From assembly GCF_016924755.1 (NCBI RefSeq), contig NZ_JAFFJX010000021.1:1-64000 (forward strand): a DNA stretch of 64,000 nt, given 5' to 3'. The notes under the pieces were generated by a model that made no database searches, was not told the DNA's origin, and saw only the letters and a program-made list of their open reading frames with translations. This DNA comes from Longitalea arenae (GTDB lineage Bacteria > Bacteroidota > Bacteroidia > Chitinophagales > Chitinophagaceae). Below, piece by piece: positions 1-9,103 of the stretch. Each line of letters begins with the position of its first letter. Position 1 is the stretch's first letter. A program made the translations under genes and the position numbers.

Positions 1-127
1 GAGATTTACCGCCGGCTTCCTTTAGATTCCCCCTCACGAAGGACACCCTTGCCTTTGGTTAACGCTTCCCACTATCAAGGTGCGTTCGGGACTTCCACCC
101 TAGAGTTTGCGCCCGTGCCGGGCGCAC
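1..127 (-). mobile_element. Group II intron, 5' end (domain I), truncated by window edge
   Basis: Read on the minus strand from 127 down, the sequence begins GTGCGCCC, the 5' splice-site form of bacterial group II introns. It continues with blocks I recognise from intron domain I: TCTAGGGTGGAAGTCCCGAA, then CAAGGGTGTCC, GGAATCT and AAGGAAGCCGGCGG. These are RNA-structural segments and are not coding here. The rest of domain I, the intron-encoded reverse transcriptase and domains V-VI must lie to the left of the window. The boundary at 127/128 is placed by the GTGCG motif. The upstream exon on the minus strand is a stem-loop ending 5 nt from the intron, which is the class of target used by group IIC introns. 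Class membership is inference; identity as a group II intron is well supported by the motif order. Confidence 0.82.
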
Positions 128-132
128 TACAT

Positions 133-165
133 AAAGCCATCCGCCTGGGCGGATGGCTTTTTTTT
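133..165 (+). terminator. Intrinsic terminator beside the group II intron
   Basis: A 12-bp perfect stem, AAAGCCATCCGC (133-144) with GCGGATGGCTTT (149-160), has a CTGG loop and a run of eight T (158-165). It ends plus-strand transcription coming from outside the window. On the minus strand the same stem-loop is followed by TTTATGTA and then the intron start, so it is probably the structure that the intron recognised. Confidence 0.85.
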
Positions 166-295
166 ATAAGCATGCCAGGCAAGCCGGCTTACTTAACCTT
201 ATGGAATAGTCAATCTTAAAACACTATAAATACGGGAAAAACACCTGCTTTAATACTCCCAAATAGTTGTAATCTCGTGAACCAAAACAAACGTT

Positions 296-763
296 ATGAA
301 TAGCGATAACTTTGACTTAGTAAAAAAACTGCTTGCACTTCCGTGGTACAATCTCATTTTGATTTCCTTACTTATCCTGCCCTTGTTTATTGGGGCCTGG
401 GTCAGTTTACTATCGTCTTTGAACATTGTTCTTAAAGACAACCAGAAGAAATCGATCGTTCTTCTTTTTATTGGAATTTATTCAATCGGGCTCGTCGTTG
501 GAAAGATCGGTTATAATATTGAGCAATCAACCAGCCTTGGGAAGGTCAATGAAGCTGTAAAACTCGACTTAAGAGCCAATGGTGGAGTAATGGGTTTTAA
601 AAGAATAAGAGAAAGGCATCCATCTTATACAGAAGAACTTCTTTATAAAGTAGCAGAAAACTTTCCTAATGACTTTGAAATAACGCCCATTGCAGATCCC
701 AATGATCCCGTTAAACGTGACCTGACAGATCCCTTTGGCTTAAAACTCAGGCAGCTGCATTGA
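296..763 (+). CDS. Hypothetical protein with two membrane segments
   Basis: A 155-residue protein that I do not recognise. Residues about 15-42 and 52-70 are strongly hydrophobic and should form two membrane helices joined by a short basic loop (KDNQKK). The remaining 85 residues are charged and soluble, including KRIRERHPSYTEELL, which looks like a helical or winged-helix-like segment with no clear family. It stands alone: the group II intron and its terminator lie upstream and a convergent gene lies downstream. The ATG at 296 is taken because the first hydrophobic segment begins shortly after it. No signal peptidase site is apparent, so it is probably an inner-membrane protein with a cytoplasmic or periplasmic tail. 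Confidence 0.7.
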   Translation: MNSDNFDLVKKLLALPWYNLILISLLILPLFIGAWVSLLSSLNIVLKDNQKKSIVLLFIGIYSIGLVVGKIGYNIEQSTSLGKVNEAVKLDLRANGGVMGFKRIRERHPSYTEELLYKVAENFPNDFEITPIADPNDPVKRDLTDPFGLKLRQLH

Positions 764-844
764 TACGGTTTCTAATTTGTATCAACCAAATAGTTCTACC
801 AACATCATCCATGTCCTGATGCATCTGAGCTGTGCAGTAATTTA

Positions 845-1201
845 TTACCCATCCCTTTTCACAAAATACTGCTCCTGGTTTTCATAAAAATGCGCCAGGT
901 CCTCTTTTGCAGTCGTGAGGGCTTTTACCTTGTCATCATAATAAAGCTTGCCAATAGAATATTGGTAAGCATTTGCCAACACCCTTGACCTGCCCTTTGT
1001 CTCCGGATCATCTTTATGCGCCTCTAATTTCTTCATCCTGGCAATAAGTCCAAACACTTTATTGCTGCCCAGGAAATCGATGATCTCGGCGGCTTTGTAT
1101 CTGTTCTCAATAATTTCATTACAAAGTTCTACGGCGGCTAACCGCAAAACCCGGTCACCAACGAGTTCTATCTTCTTAAAAATGTGTTGCGCTTCAGTCA
1201 T
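845..1201 (-). CDS. Hypothetical helical protein
   Basis: A protein of 118 residues if it starts at the ATG at 1201 (MTEAQHIFKKIELV). The frame stays open to 1261, but the extra N-terminal residues look like untranslated leader. It is predicted mostly alpha-helical and soluble, rich in K, E and L, without Cys clusters or membrane segments. I do not recognise a family. It is convergent with the gene ending at 763 and divergent from the cupin lipoprotein gene, so it is probably a single-gene transcript. Cytoplasmic location is inferred from the lack of a signal peptide. Confidence 0.6.
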   Translation of the reverse strand: MTEAQHIFKKIELVGDRVLRLAAVELCNEIIENRYKAAEIIDFLGSNKVFGLIARMKKLEAHKDDPETKGRSRVLANAYQYSIGKLYYDDKVKALTTAKEDLAHFYENQEQYFVKRDG

Positions 1202-1557
1202 AATACAGTTTAAATAAAAAGGACGTTTGCCCACGCCCCAAAAATATGCCCGTCCGGTCATCCAGGGGAATGATTCACTTATAATTTAATATAAATCAAC
1301 GCCCTGCAAATTACTAAAACATCTTAGCCTTTATAATTCAATGAAGAACAATAGACAGGAACGGCCGTCAAAACTAATCAATTCATACGATTATCGCATA
1401 CATAAAGTATACTACATCAAAGATCGCCGGGGCAGCTATGCTTCAATCCTCACATAAAAAATTTGCATCCCTTTCTAATATATTAATTATTTTAGACAAC
1501 TGTTATATCCTGCCTTCTGAACAGCTGCCTGGCTTTTACAAACTAAAACTACTGTAT

Positions 1558-2019
1558 ATGACCTCAAGACTTTACTTTAAGAGCTGCTTTTTAGTCGTTT
1601 TTGCTTTTGGCCTTAGCGCCTGTAATAATGAAAATCAAACCAAGAGCCCGAACACAGAAGATACGATAGCTTCAAATGACAGTCGTGCAGGCAGGTATAC
1701 TCCCTTTGATACCGCCCGCGGTGTAACCAGGATATCACCAAATCTCTACAAACAATTAGCAGACACATTAGGTATCAGGGCAATCCAGGGCACCTATAAG
1801 CCAGGCGATTCCTCCATACTGCATGCGCACCCTGATTTTGCCATGTATGTGCTGGAAGGAGGCACTGTTGAACTCACCTCGGAAGATGGAAATAAGCAAA
1901 CGATTGAATTCAAAAAGGATATGGCTGTAGTGCTTCCTGCATCAACCCATTCGGCAAAAAACATAGGTAAAACAACATTGAAAGTATTTGTGGTCGAGGT
2001 TGACAGGCCAAGAGAATAA
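1558..2019 (+). CDS. Cupin-domain lipoprotein
   Basis: The frame is open from 1438, but the ATG at 1558 gives a canonical lipoprotein signal: a basic start (MTSRLYFKS), a hydrophobic core and lipobox LSAC with Cys22. The mature protein is 131 residues. A Ser/Thr/Asn-rich linker is followed by a conserved-barrel cupin over the last 90 residues. HAHPDFAMYVLEGG matches the first cupin metal-binding motif (two His, then the Gly-rich turn), and VLPASTHSAKNIG matches the second with its single His. Such small cupins bind a divalent metal and can be sensors or simple oxygenases; the substrate cannot be read from the sequence. It is expected to be anchored in the inner or outer membrane. No operon partner: the next gene begins 113 bp later. 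Confidence 0.78.
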   Translation: MTSRLYFKSCFLVVFAFGLSACNNENQTKSPNTEDTIASNDSRAGRYTPFDTARGVTRISPNLYKQLADTLGIRAIQGTYKPGDSSILHAHPDFAMYVLEGGTVELTSEDGNKQTIEFKKDMAVVLPASTHSAKNIGKTTLKVFVVEVDRPRE

Positions 2020-2132
2020 GCCGGCGTACGCGCCTGGGGTCCTGGCATATTTTTTTGATCAATGTATGCAGATGGTAGAAGTTACAAGAAGAAAAGATCC
2101 CACACTTCACCGTCAAACTAAATTGTAACTAT

Positions 2133-2318
2133 ATGCCAGACGATAAAAATATAACAGGACGCCAGGACGATATCCGGGTCGATGGTAACGATAGTATTGA
2201 AGCCGAATATCTGCAAAGCCAGTTTCCCGGCAAAACGCAGGAACAAATTATGGAAGCGATTAAAGCGGCGGGACCTGTACGTGCCGACATCATCGAATAT
2301 TTACAAAGGGTGAAATAA
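2133..2318 (+). CDS. DUF3606 small protein
   Basis: A 61-residue protein with the DUF3606 layout: an N-terminal D-rich start (MPDDKNITGRQDDIRVDGND) followed by a compact helical part. That part contains EYLQSQFPGKTQEQIMEAI and ends in VRADIIEYLQ. In known family members the helical part resembles the rice/sugar-beet-type DUF2795 or DUF3606 fold, predicted to be a small DNA- or protein-binding domain of unknown role. The length is typical for the family. The start is at the ATG preceded by an A/T-rich leader. The gene stands alone. Confidence 0.75.
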   Translation: MPDDKNITGRQDDIRVDGNDSIEAEYLQSQFPGKTQEQIMEAIKAAGPVRADIIEYLQRVK

Positions 2319-2452
2319 GTAATCTTCCTTGTAAAAAGCGGCATGATAACACTTCGGCCATTAGAGAAGGGGACCGCATCCAGAGAAGAAGCAATTTTAA
2401 AAACTCAAAAGCAGGTTGTCACTACCGCGAATATGCGCTGTACGTAAATAAA

Positions 2453-2490
2453 GATCCGGTGTTGCCCCTTCGCTGGCCATACACCGGATC
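2453..2490. repeat. 10-bp inverted repeat, possible weak terminator
   Basis: GATCCGGTGT (2453-2462) and ACACCGGATC (2481-2490) form a perfect 10-bp stem with an 18-nt loop, between the DUF3606 gene and the T9SS gene. There is no good T-run on the plus strand, while on the minus strand TTTATTTACG follows. It may be a factor-assisted terminator or mRNA 3'-end stabiliser. Confidence 0.5.
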
Positions 2491-2589
2491 CTTGATTCTT
2501 CATTGTGAATATTTATTTCCGGCTGAATATTTTTAGCAAATTCGTTTATCAGTCTTTGTTAGTATATTTAGGCCTCAAATAAACCTTAT

Positions 2590-5553
2590 ATGAAGAAATT
2601 CGCCTTATCCTTATTAATGGCGGTAGTATGCTCTGCCGCCAGTTCCCAGACAGATATCTTCACTTTAATGGAGCGAACGGATCTCCGGCTCAACGAGATC
2701 GAACGCATCGCCAATCGTTACTTCGACAGCGTAGGCACCGGCAGAGGTACCGGTTATAAACAATATCAGCGCTGGTTATATGAAAGAAAGTTTCACACCG
2801 ATGAAAGCGGTTTCTTTATCAATGCTGAAACCGAAGCTGCCCGCTACAAAGCGGCAAAAGCAGCCATGAGAACCCGGCAAATTGAATCTTCTGCAAGAGG
2901 CACCTTTGGCTACTGGACGGAACTCGGTCCGCAGAACTGGACCTACACAAGCGGCTGGAATCCGGGTGTAGGCAGAATCACCTCGGTAGCCATTCATCCT
3001 TCCAATCACGCGGTAATATATGTAAGCTCGCCTGGCGGAGGCATCTGGAAGAGTACGAACAGCGGGGCCAGTTGGACGCCACTTGTTGATTTTACATCGT
3101 CAGCCTGGATGAATATCTTCCATCTTTGTATCGATCCTTCCAATCAAAATGTTATTTATGCTGCTGTACAAAACGGAGGCGTTATCAAATCAACGAATGC
3201 CGGTGTGTCATGGGCTGCTACCGGCGCAGGTCCCGGTGCTTCCAAAAAAGTGATCGTACATCCCGCCAACTCATCCATCGTATTTGCCACCGGTAGCAAT
3301 GGCGTATTCCGTTCTATTGACGGCGGCGCCAGCTGGACACAGGTTCATACCGAAGCAAAAGAGGATATTGAATTCCATCCAACCAATGCCAACATCATGT
3401 ATACTTCCGGTTCCGGCGGTACAAGCTGTTTCTGGCGTTCGGTTGATAACGGGGTTACATGGACAGCCATAACGGCAGCTAACGGTATCACCAACGTGGG
3501 AAGAACATTGATCGGTGTTTCCCCCGCCAACCCTGCTGTGGTGTATGCCGTACAGGCAAACGGCAGCTCCTTTGGCCGACTGTACAGATCGACTGATGCC
3601 GGTCAGACATTTGTGACCACGGTGGTCGGCAATGCCGCCAGCGGCACCAATTATTTTGGTTATGAAACAACCGGTACGGGCACGGGCGGTCAGGCTACCT
3701 ATGATATGGCCATCTGTGTAAACCCCGTGAATATAGATGAAGTGATGATCGCCGGTATCATCTGCTGGAAATCGACCAATGGCGGTACTTCCTTTGTGGC
3801 GCAAACCGCCTGGAGTTATCCCAATTCGGTCGGTTATAATCATGCCGATGTGCATGCGCTGGAATGGATCGGTTCCACTATTTATTCCGGCAGTGACGGC
3901 GGCATCTACAAAAGCAACAATAGCGGTGGCGACTGGATCGATCTTTCCGCCGGGCTTGGCATCAGGCAGTTCTATCGTATCGCCTGTTCCAAAACCGATC
4001 CAGATGTGATCACCGGCGGTGCGCAGGATAATGGCTCCTCCTTCAGAAGAACCGACAGCAGTTGGAAGGACTGGCTGGGCGCCGATGGTATGGATAATGT
4101 GATCAGTCCCACCAATGCCAACATAGCTATCGGCACATCTCAGAACGGAGCGATCTATAAAACCACCAATGCCGGCCAGTCACGCACCAACCTCACTCAA
4201 CCTTCCAGCGGTAACTGGATAACACCGCTGGTGATGCATCCCACAAATCACAATACGGTGTATGGTGGCTGGACGGGCATTTATAAGTCTGTGAACGGCG
4301 GTACCAACTGGATAAAGATCTCCGGCACGGTGATCGGCGGTATGTTGAATACCCTGGCGGTAGCACCCGGTGATACAAATTATATCTACGGTTCTGTTGG
4401 CGCCAAATTATACCGCACTAATAATGGCGGTACAAGCTGGGATTCGGTTACCGCCCCGGCAACGATCAATGCCATTTATGTAAGCCAGGTAAACCCTTCC
4501 AAGATCTACCTGGCCCTCAACAGCACGGTGAACCGCGTTTTTGTATCTTCCGACAGAGGCAGTACCCTCACCAATATTTCGGCAGGATTGCCAGCCCTGG
4601 TTGCGCGCTCAATAGTCGTAGATAACAACCCTTCAGAAAGTATTTATGTAGGCATGAATGTGGGCGTATATTATCGTGACAATGCAGATACCAACTGGGT
4701 GGAGCATGCCAGCGGTTTGCCACTGGTTGCCGTAAACGAAGTAGAGATCCAAAAATCTTCAGGAAAACTGCGCGTGGCCACCTACGGAAGAGGAGTATGG
4801 GAAACCAATCTTTGGTCACCGGTGTTGGTAGGCACTACAGATATAACAGATGATGGCGGCTTCCTGGAGGCGCAACACATGACAGGTTCTCCGGCCAATG
4901 AAGATTATACCAAAGTGATCGATAATAACAATACTACCAAATACGTGACCTTTAATTGTGCTGCCTGGTTGCGTTACAGCGCCGCCAATACGTATGTTCC
5001 CAAAGGGTATAGCATCGTTTCGGGCAACGATGCACCAGACAGGGATCCGAAAAGCTGGACTTTGCAGGCCTCGATGGATAGTGTCAACTGGGTAGTGCTG
5101 CACACCGTGACTAATGAATTCTTCAGCGGCCGTGGCCAGGAAAAAGTGTATGTTTTCAACAACACGGCGGCCTATAAATACTACCAGTTCAACTTTAACT
5201 GCAAGGCAGGTTCCCTCTTCCAGTTTGCCGAGATGCGCATCTATGGCATCCAACAACCGGTTATCCTCACAAAAGCACCCGTTCCCGCAAAAGTGGCTGC
5301 TTCCCAGGAAGAATTACCGGCAACGGGCATAAAGGCTTACCCGAATCCTGTTTCCGGGAAATTAACACTGACAGGGCTCCAGCATGCGCATACAATAATC
5401 ATGTATGACATGAACGGGAAAAAAGTGTTAACCCAACAGGTAAACGGCCAAACAAAAGTATTGGATCTGCAGAAGCTCACCCGGGGCATTTACCAGTTGA
5501 TCATTATCGACAAAGACCAGGGACATACCAATGTCAGGATCGTAAAAGATTAA
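2590..5553 (+). CDS. Secreted Asp-box propeller / discoidin protein, T9SS cargo
   Basis: A 987-residue protein with a signal peptide (MKKFALSLLMAVVCSAASSQ). From about residue 120 to 740 there are about ten Asp-box-like repeats of the form S-x-N/D-G-G-x-S-W, for example STNSGASW, SIDGGASW, SVDNGVTW, SVNGGTNW and TNNGGTSW. These are typical of BNR/sortilin (VPS10-like) propellers. Residues about 760-895 resemble an F5/8 type C (discoidin, carbohydrate-binding) domain. The C-terminus has a T9SS type A sorting domain: KAYPNPVSGKL, a YDMNGKKV segment and LTRGIYQLII. The protein should therefore cross the outer membrane by T9SS and end up on the cell surface or outside. The catalytic residues of sialidases cannot be assigned, so it may be a binding rather than an enzymatic propeller. 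The downstream TonB receptor starts 90 bp later. Confidence 0.88.
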   Translation: MKKFALSLLMAVVCSAASSQTDIFTLMERTDLRLNEIERIANRYFDSVGTGRGTGYKQYQRWLYERKFHTDESGFFINAETEAARYKAAKAAMRTRQIESSARGTFGYWTELGPQNWTYTSGWNPGVGRITSVAIHPSNHAVIYVSSPGGGIWKSTNSGASWTPLVDFTSSAWMNIFHLCIDPSNQNVIYAAVQNGGVIKSTNAGVSWAATGAGPGASKKVIVHPANSSIVFATGSNGVFRSIDGGASWTQVHTEAKEDIEFHPTNANIMYTSGSGGTSCFWRSVDNGVTWTAITAANGITNVGRTLIGVSPANPAVVYAVQANGSSFGRLYRSTDAGQTFVTTVVGNAASGTNYFGYETTGTGTGGQATYDMAICVNPVNIDEVMIAGIICWKSTNGGTSFVAQTAWSYPNSVGYNHADVHALEWIGSTIYSGSDGGIYKSNNSGGDWIDLSAGLGIRQFYRIACSKTDPDVITGGAQDNGSSFRRTDSSWKDWLGADGMDNVISPTNANIAIGTSQNGAIYKTTNAGQSRTNLTQPSSGNWITPLVMHPTNHNTVYGGWTGIYKSVNGGTNWIKISGTVIGGMLNTLAVAPGDTNYIYGSVGAKLYRTNNGGTSWDSVTAPATINAIYVSQVNPSKIYLALNSTVNRVFVSSDRGSTLTNISAGLPALVARSIVVDNNPSESIYVGMNVGVYYRDNADTNWVEHASGLPLVAVNEVEIQKSSGKLRVATYGRGVWETNLWSPVLVGTTDITDDGGFLEAQHMTGSPANEDYTKVIDNNNTTKYVTFNCAAWLRYSAANTYVPKGYSIVSGNDAPDRDPKSWTLQASMDSVNWVVLHTVTNEFFSGRGQEKVYVFNNTAAYKYYQFNFNCKAGSLFQFAEMRIYGIQQPVILTKAPVPAKVAASQEELPATGIKAYPNPVSGKLTLTGLQHAHTIIMYDMNGKKVLTQQVNGQTKVLDLQKLTRGIYQLIIIDKDQGHTNVRIVKD

Positions 5554-5559
5554 TGACAA

Positions 5560-5600
5560 TTTGTGGTTTGTGGTTTGTTGAATGAACCACAAACCACAAA
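5560..5600. repeat. Low-complexity 16-bp inverted repeat
   Basis: TTTGTGGTTTGTGGTT (5560-5575) pairs perfectly with AACCACAAACCACAAA (5585-5600) around a 9-nt loop. The tract carries on as degenerate copies of CTACAAAC to about 5615. It sits just after the T9SS gene stop codon and may attenuate read-through into the TonB receptor gene. There is no U-run of normal terminator length. Confidence 0.65.
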
Positions 5601-5643
5601 CTAAAAACTACAAACCCGGTATTTAAACCTGGCTCCATTTACC

Positions 5644-7845
5644 ATGAAATATTTTATATTAGTGCTGATCCTTTCAGGCGGGTTTTGGTTTTCCGCTTAT
5701 GCCCGTCAAATACCGGTTGATTCAACCAGCCTGTTGGAAGAAGTGATCGTAACCGCCAATAAGTTTCCCGAGAGAAGAAAGTTTATCGCCCAGCCAACAT
5801 TGGTGTTGGCAAAAAAGGAGATTGACGGATCCCTGTCGAATAATACAGCCGGTTTGCTGGAACATAGCGGTAAGGTATTCGTACAACGCAGCCAGTTAGG
5901 CGGCGGAAGCCCGGTCATCAAAGGGTTTGAGGCCAGCCGCATTTTACTGGTAGTAGACGGCGTAAGGCTGAACAATGCCATTTACCGTACCGGTCACTTA
6001 CAAAATGTGATCACCATCGATGACGACATCCTGGAAAGGGTAGAGGTCTTATCGGGCCCGGCATCAACGATGTATGGTTCTGATGCATTGGGTGGGGTGA
6101 TCCATTTACAAACCAAAGAACCGATGTTGGAAAAGATCCAAACCAATGTATCGAGCCGCTATAGCAGTGCATTCAATGAATGTACCGGTCATGCCGATCT
6201 TAATATCGGAACGCGCCATTTTGCATCCCTCACTTCTTTGAGCTTTAGCAGGTATGGCAACCTGCGCCAGGGCAGTCAGCGAAGGGCGAAATATGCAGAA
6301 TTTGGGAAACGGAAAGAATACATCACCCAAATTAGCCGCATCGATTCCATTGTACAGAATGATAATGAGAACGTTCAGAAATACAGCAACTATCAGCAGT
6401 ACGATCTGTTGCAAAAGTTTTTATGGCAGAAAAGCCCGGCGCAATCGCATGAACTGAACTGGCAGTATTCCAACAGCAGTGATATTCCACGGTATGACCG
6501 GCTTACCGATACCAGGAATGGCGCCTTGCGGTGGGCGGAATGGTACTATGGCCCGCAGGAAAGGCTTATGGCATCTTATAATTTCCAGTCGAAAGAAATA
6601 AAAGGATTCTTTGATCAGCTCAAAGCCGGCGCCAGTTATCAGCACATCGAAGAAAGCCGGATGCAGCGTGCTTACAGAAGATCCTTACGCGAGCACAGGA
6701 TAGAACGGGTAGATGTATGGGCCCTGCACCTCGATCTTCGCAAAAGCATGGCAAAACACGATCTGCATGTGGGAGCCGATGCACAGTTCAATAAGCTCCG
6801 GTCTCTTGCATTCAATTACGATATTCATTCCGGGATCAAGACATCGGGCCTCGTCACCCGCTATCCCGATGGTAAGAACAGCATGAGCTATAGCGGCATT
6901 TATGCGCAACACACATTCAGGATCATTCCGGGTAAACTGATCCTGAATGATGGCCTCCGGTTGAATTATGTTGGCCTGGATGCGAATTTCAACGACACCG
7001 CCCTGCTTCATCTGCCTTTCACAAAAGCCACACAGCGGCATCTTGCCTATAGTCTCAATGCTGGCCTGATCTTTTTGCCCAATGCCAACAGCAGCCGGAT
7101 AGCGCTTAATGTCTCTACCGGCTTCCGGGCGCCAAATATCGATGACCTTGCCAAAGTGTTCGAATCAGCAGGCGGCGTACAATTGGTAGTTCCCAACAGG
7201 GAGCTCAAACCCGAGCATACCTGGCAATTCGATCTTGATTGCAGCAAACGCCTTGGTAAATGGCTCGAGCTGGAAGCAAACGCATTCTATACCCTGTTCC
7301 GTGATGCGGTTGTGCTCGACAGGTTCCATTTGAACGGTGCAGCCAGTGTGTTGTATGACGGACAATTAACGCCTGTTGCCGCCAATCAAAATAAAGCGCG
7401 GGCCTGGTTATACGGCTTGCAGACCGGTTTTTCGCTTCGTCCGGTTACTTATCTAAGCCTTTATTCCCATATTACTTACACCCATGGCCGGTATAAGCAG
7501 GAAGATAAATCAACCGTACCGATGGACCATATTCCGCCGGTATTCGGAAAAACAGGCCTTACAGCCCGGTATAAAGGCATGGAAGCTGAGATGTATGTAC
7601 TCTACAACGGAAGCAAAAAACTAAAGGACTACAATCCCTATGGGGAAGACAACCTGCAGTATGCAACGGCAGACGGCATGCCTGCCTGGCATATCCTCAA
7701 TTGTACTACAAGGTTCATTATAAGTAAACAATATACGTTGCAACTGGCTGTAGAAAATATCCTGGATAAAAATTACCGGGTATTTGCTTCCGGGATCAGC
7801 GGAGCGGGAAGGAATTTCATAATAAAGGCAAGGGCAAGCTTTTAA
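5644..7845 (+). CDS. TonB-dependent outer-membrane receptor
   Basis: A 733-residue protein with signal peptide MKYFILVLILSGGFWFSAYA and a TonB-box-like EEVIVTANK at about residues 32-40. The plug domain follows (about 45-165, with LLVVDGVRLNN and GPASTMYGSDALGGVI), then a long beta-barrel ending in an aromatic residue (NFIIKARASF). It has no CarboxypepD_reg-like extension and no STN domain, so it is not a SusC type. The plug wording (IKGFEASRILLVVDGVRLNNA) resembles receptors of the haemoglobin/transferrin/lactoferrin class, but the ligand is not proven. It is followed after 48 bp by a Tat-exported oxidoreductase, so it may import a sugar or cofactor used by those enzymes. Confidence 0.9.
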   Translation: MKYFILVLILSGGFWFSAYARQIPVDSTSLLEEVIVTANKFPERRKFIAQPTLVLAKKEIDGSLSNNTAGLLEHSGKVFVQRSQLGGGSPVIKGFEASRILLVVDGVRLNNAIYRTGHLQNVITIDDDILERVEVLSGPASTMYGSDALGGVIHLQTKEPMLEKIQTNVSSRYSSAFNECTGHADLNIGTRHFASLTSLSFSRYGNLRQGSQRRAKYAEFGKRKEYITQISRIDSIVQNDNENVQKYSNYQQYDLLQKFLWQKSPAQSHELNWQYSNSSDIPRYDRLTDTRNGALRWAEWYYGPQERLMASYNFQSKEIKGFFDQLKAGASYQHIEESRMQRAYRRSLREHRIERVDVWALHLDLRKSMAKHDLHVGADAQFNKLRSLAFNYDIHSGIKTSGLVTRYPDGKNSMSYSGIYAQHTFRIIPGKLILNDGLRLNYVGLDANFNDTALLHLPFTKATQRHLAYSLNAGLIFLPNANSSRIALNVSTGFRAPNIDDLAKVFESAGGVQLVVPNRELKPEHTWQFDLDCSKRLGKWLELEANAFYTLFRDAVVLDRFHLNGAASVLYDGQLTPVAANQNKARAWLYGLQTGFSLRPVTYLSLYSHITYTHGRYKQEDKSTVPMDHIPPVFGKTGLTARYKGMEAEMYVLYNGSKKLKDYNPYGEDNLQYATADGMPAWHILNCTTRFIISKQYTLQLAVENILDKNYRVFASGISGAGRNFIIKARASF

Positions 7846-7893
7846 CGAATTCATTCAGTAAATTAGCCGTCATTTAAACAACGATATTGTTAT

Positions 7894-9072
7894 ATGGCTA
7901 ATCAAAATAAGCACAGGCGGCAATTCTTAAAAAACTCAGTGAAGGCATCAGGTTTCCTGCTAATGACCCCTTTGATCGATAAGGTCAGATTCGTGGAATC
8001 TTCCGGGAAACAAAAGCAAATGATCACAGTGCCCAATCGTATAAAATTTGCAGTGATCGGTATTGACCACCCGCATATTTATGGTATGACCGATGCCATT
8101 AAAAGAGGAGGCGGCGAACTGGTGGCTTTGTATGCCAAAGATCCCGCGATGACGGCTGCATTTATGAAAGCCTATCCCGAGGTCAAACTGGCAAAAAACG
8201 AAAATGAGATCCTGGAAGACCCGGCGATTCACCTGGTCTTAAGTTCAGGCATACCCGACGAACGCGCGCCCTTAGGTATTCGTGTAATGCAGCACGGCAA
8301 AGATTATTTAACGGATAAACCCGGCATTATTACCTTGGAACAACTGGCCGCAGTAAAAAAGGTGCAAAAAGAAACAAAACGCATTTACTCGATCATGTAC
8401 AGTGAACGTTTTGAAAATAAAGGCACAGAGAAAGCAAGCCAGCTGGTAAAAGCAGGCGCTGTTGGCAAGGTCATTCAGACGATCAACCTGGCGCCGCACA
8501 GGATCAAAAACAATATCGGTAAAACAGGGTTGGCAGTGCGGCCGGATTGGTTCTGGGATAAAAAAAGATACGGTGGCATTCTTACAGATATCGGTTCGCA
8601 TCAGTTCGATCAGTATTTGCACTTTACAGGTTCAACCGAAGCGCAGGTTTTGATGTCGCAGGTAGGCAATATCCATCACCCCGACAAACCTTTGTTCGAA
8701 GATTTCGGCGATGTGATGTTACAGGGCAATGGCGGCGCCGGTTATATAAGGGTCGACTGGTTCACGCCTGATGGCCTGAATACCTGGGGCGATGGACGCC
8801 TGACCATACTGGGAACAGATGGATATATAGAGGTAAGAAAAAACACGGATCTGCTTTCAGGTAATAAAGGCGGCAATCATTTATACCTGGTAGATAAAAA
8901 GGAAATGATACATATGGATTGCAACAATGAGGTATTGCCATTCGGGCCGTTGTTTGTCGATGATGTACTTAACAGAACGGAGACCGCCATGACACAGGCG
9001 CATTGTTTTCTGGCCACCGAATTGGCATTAAAAGCGCAGAAAAATGCCCGGCCCATGACCTTCAGGAAATAA
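7894..9072 (+). CDS. Gfo/Idh/MocA family oxidoreductase, Tat-exported
   Basis: A 392-residue protein. The N-terminus carries a twin-arginine signal, HRRQFLKNSVKASGF, so it should be exported folded with its cofactor to the periplasm. A Rossmann domain follows (FAVIGIDHPHIYGM near residue 50), with the family's catalytic-lysine motif as DKPGI near residue 140 where EKP is usual. The C-terminal alpha/beta domain includes ILTDIGSHQFDQYLHF, which matches the GxHxxD-type active-site loop. Family members oxidise, reduce or epimerise sugars with NAD(P). The nucleotide-binding glycine motif is weak (GIDHPH), so cofactor use is uncertain. It is 31 bp upstream of a second family member, probably in one operon. 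Confidence 0.87.
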   Translation: MANQNKHRRQFLKNSVKASGFLLMTPLIDKVRFVESSGKQKQMITVPNRIKFAVIGIDHPHIYGMTDAIKRGGGELVALYAKDPAMTAAFMKAYPEVKLAKNENEILEDPAIHLVLSSGIPDERAPLGIRVMQHGKDYLTDKPGIITLEQLAAVKKVQKETKRIYSIMYSERFENKGTEKASQLVKAGAVGKVIQTINLAPHRIKNNIGKTGLAVRPDWFWDKKRYGGILTDIGSHQFDQYLHFTGSTEAQVLMSQVGNIHHPDKPLFEDFGDVMLQGNGGAGYIRVDWFTPDGLNTWGDGRLTILGTDGYIEVRKNTDLLSGNKGGNHLYLVDKKEMIHMDCNNEVLPFGPLFVDDVLNRTETAMTQAHCFLATELALKAQKNARPMTFRK

Positions 9073-9103
9073 AATACAGTACGCTCGCTTTAAATCGCTG
9101 CCA

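Noticed and set aside
3271-3855. 194-residue frame on the minus strand inside the T9SS gene
   Set aside because: It lies wholly opposite a well-supported coding frame with Asp-box repeats, and its sequence has no family features.
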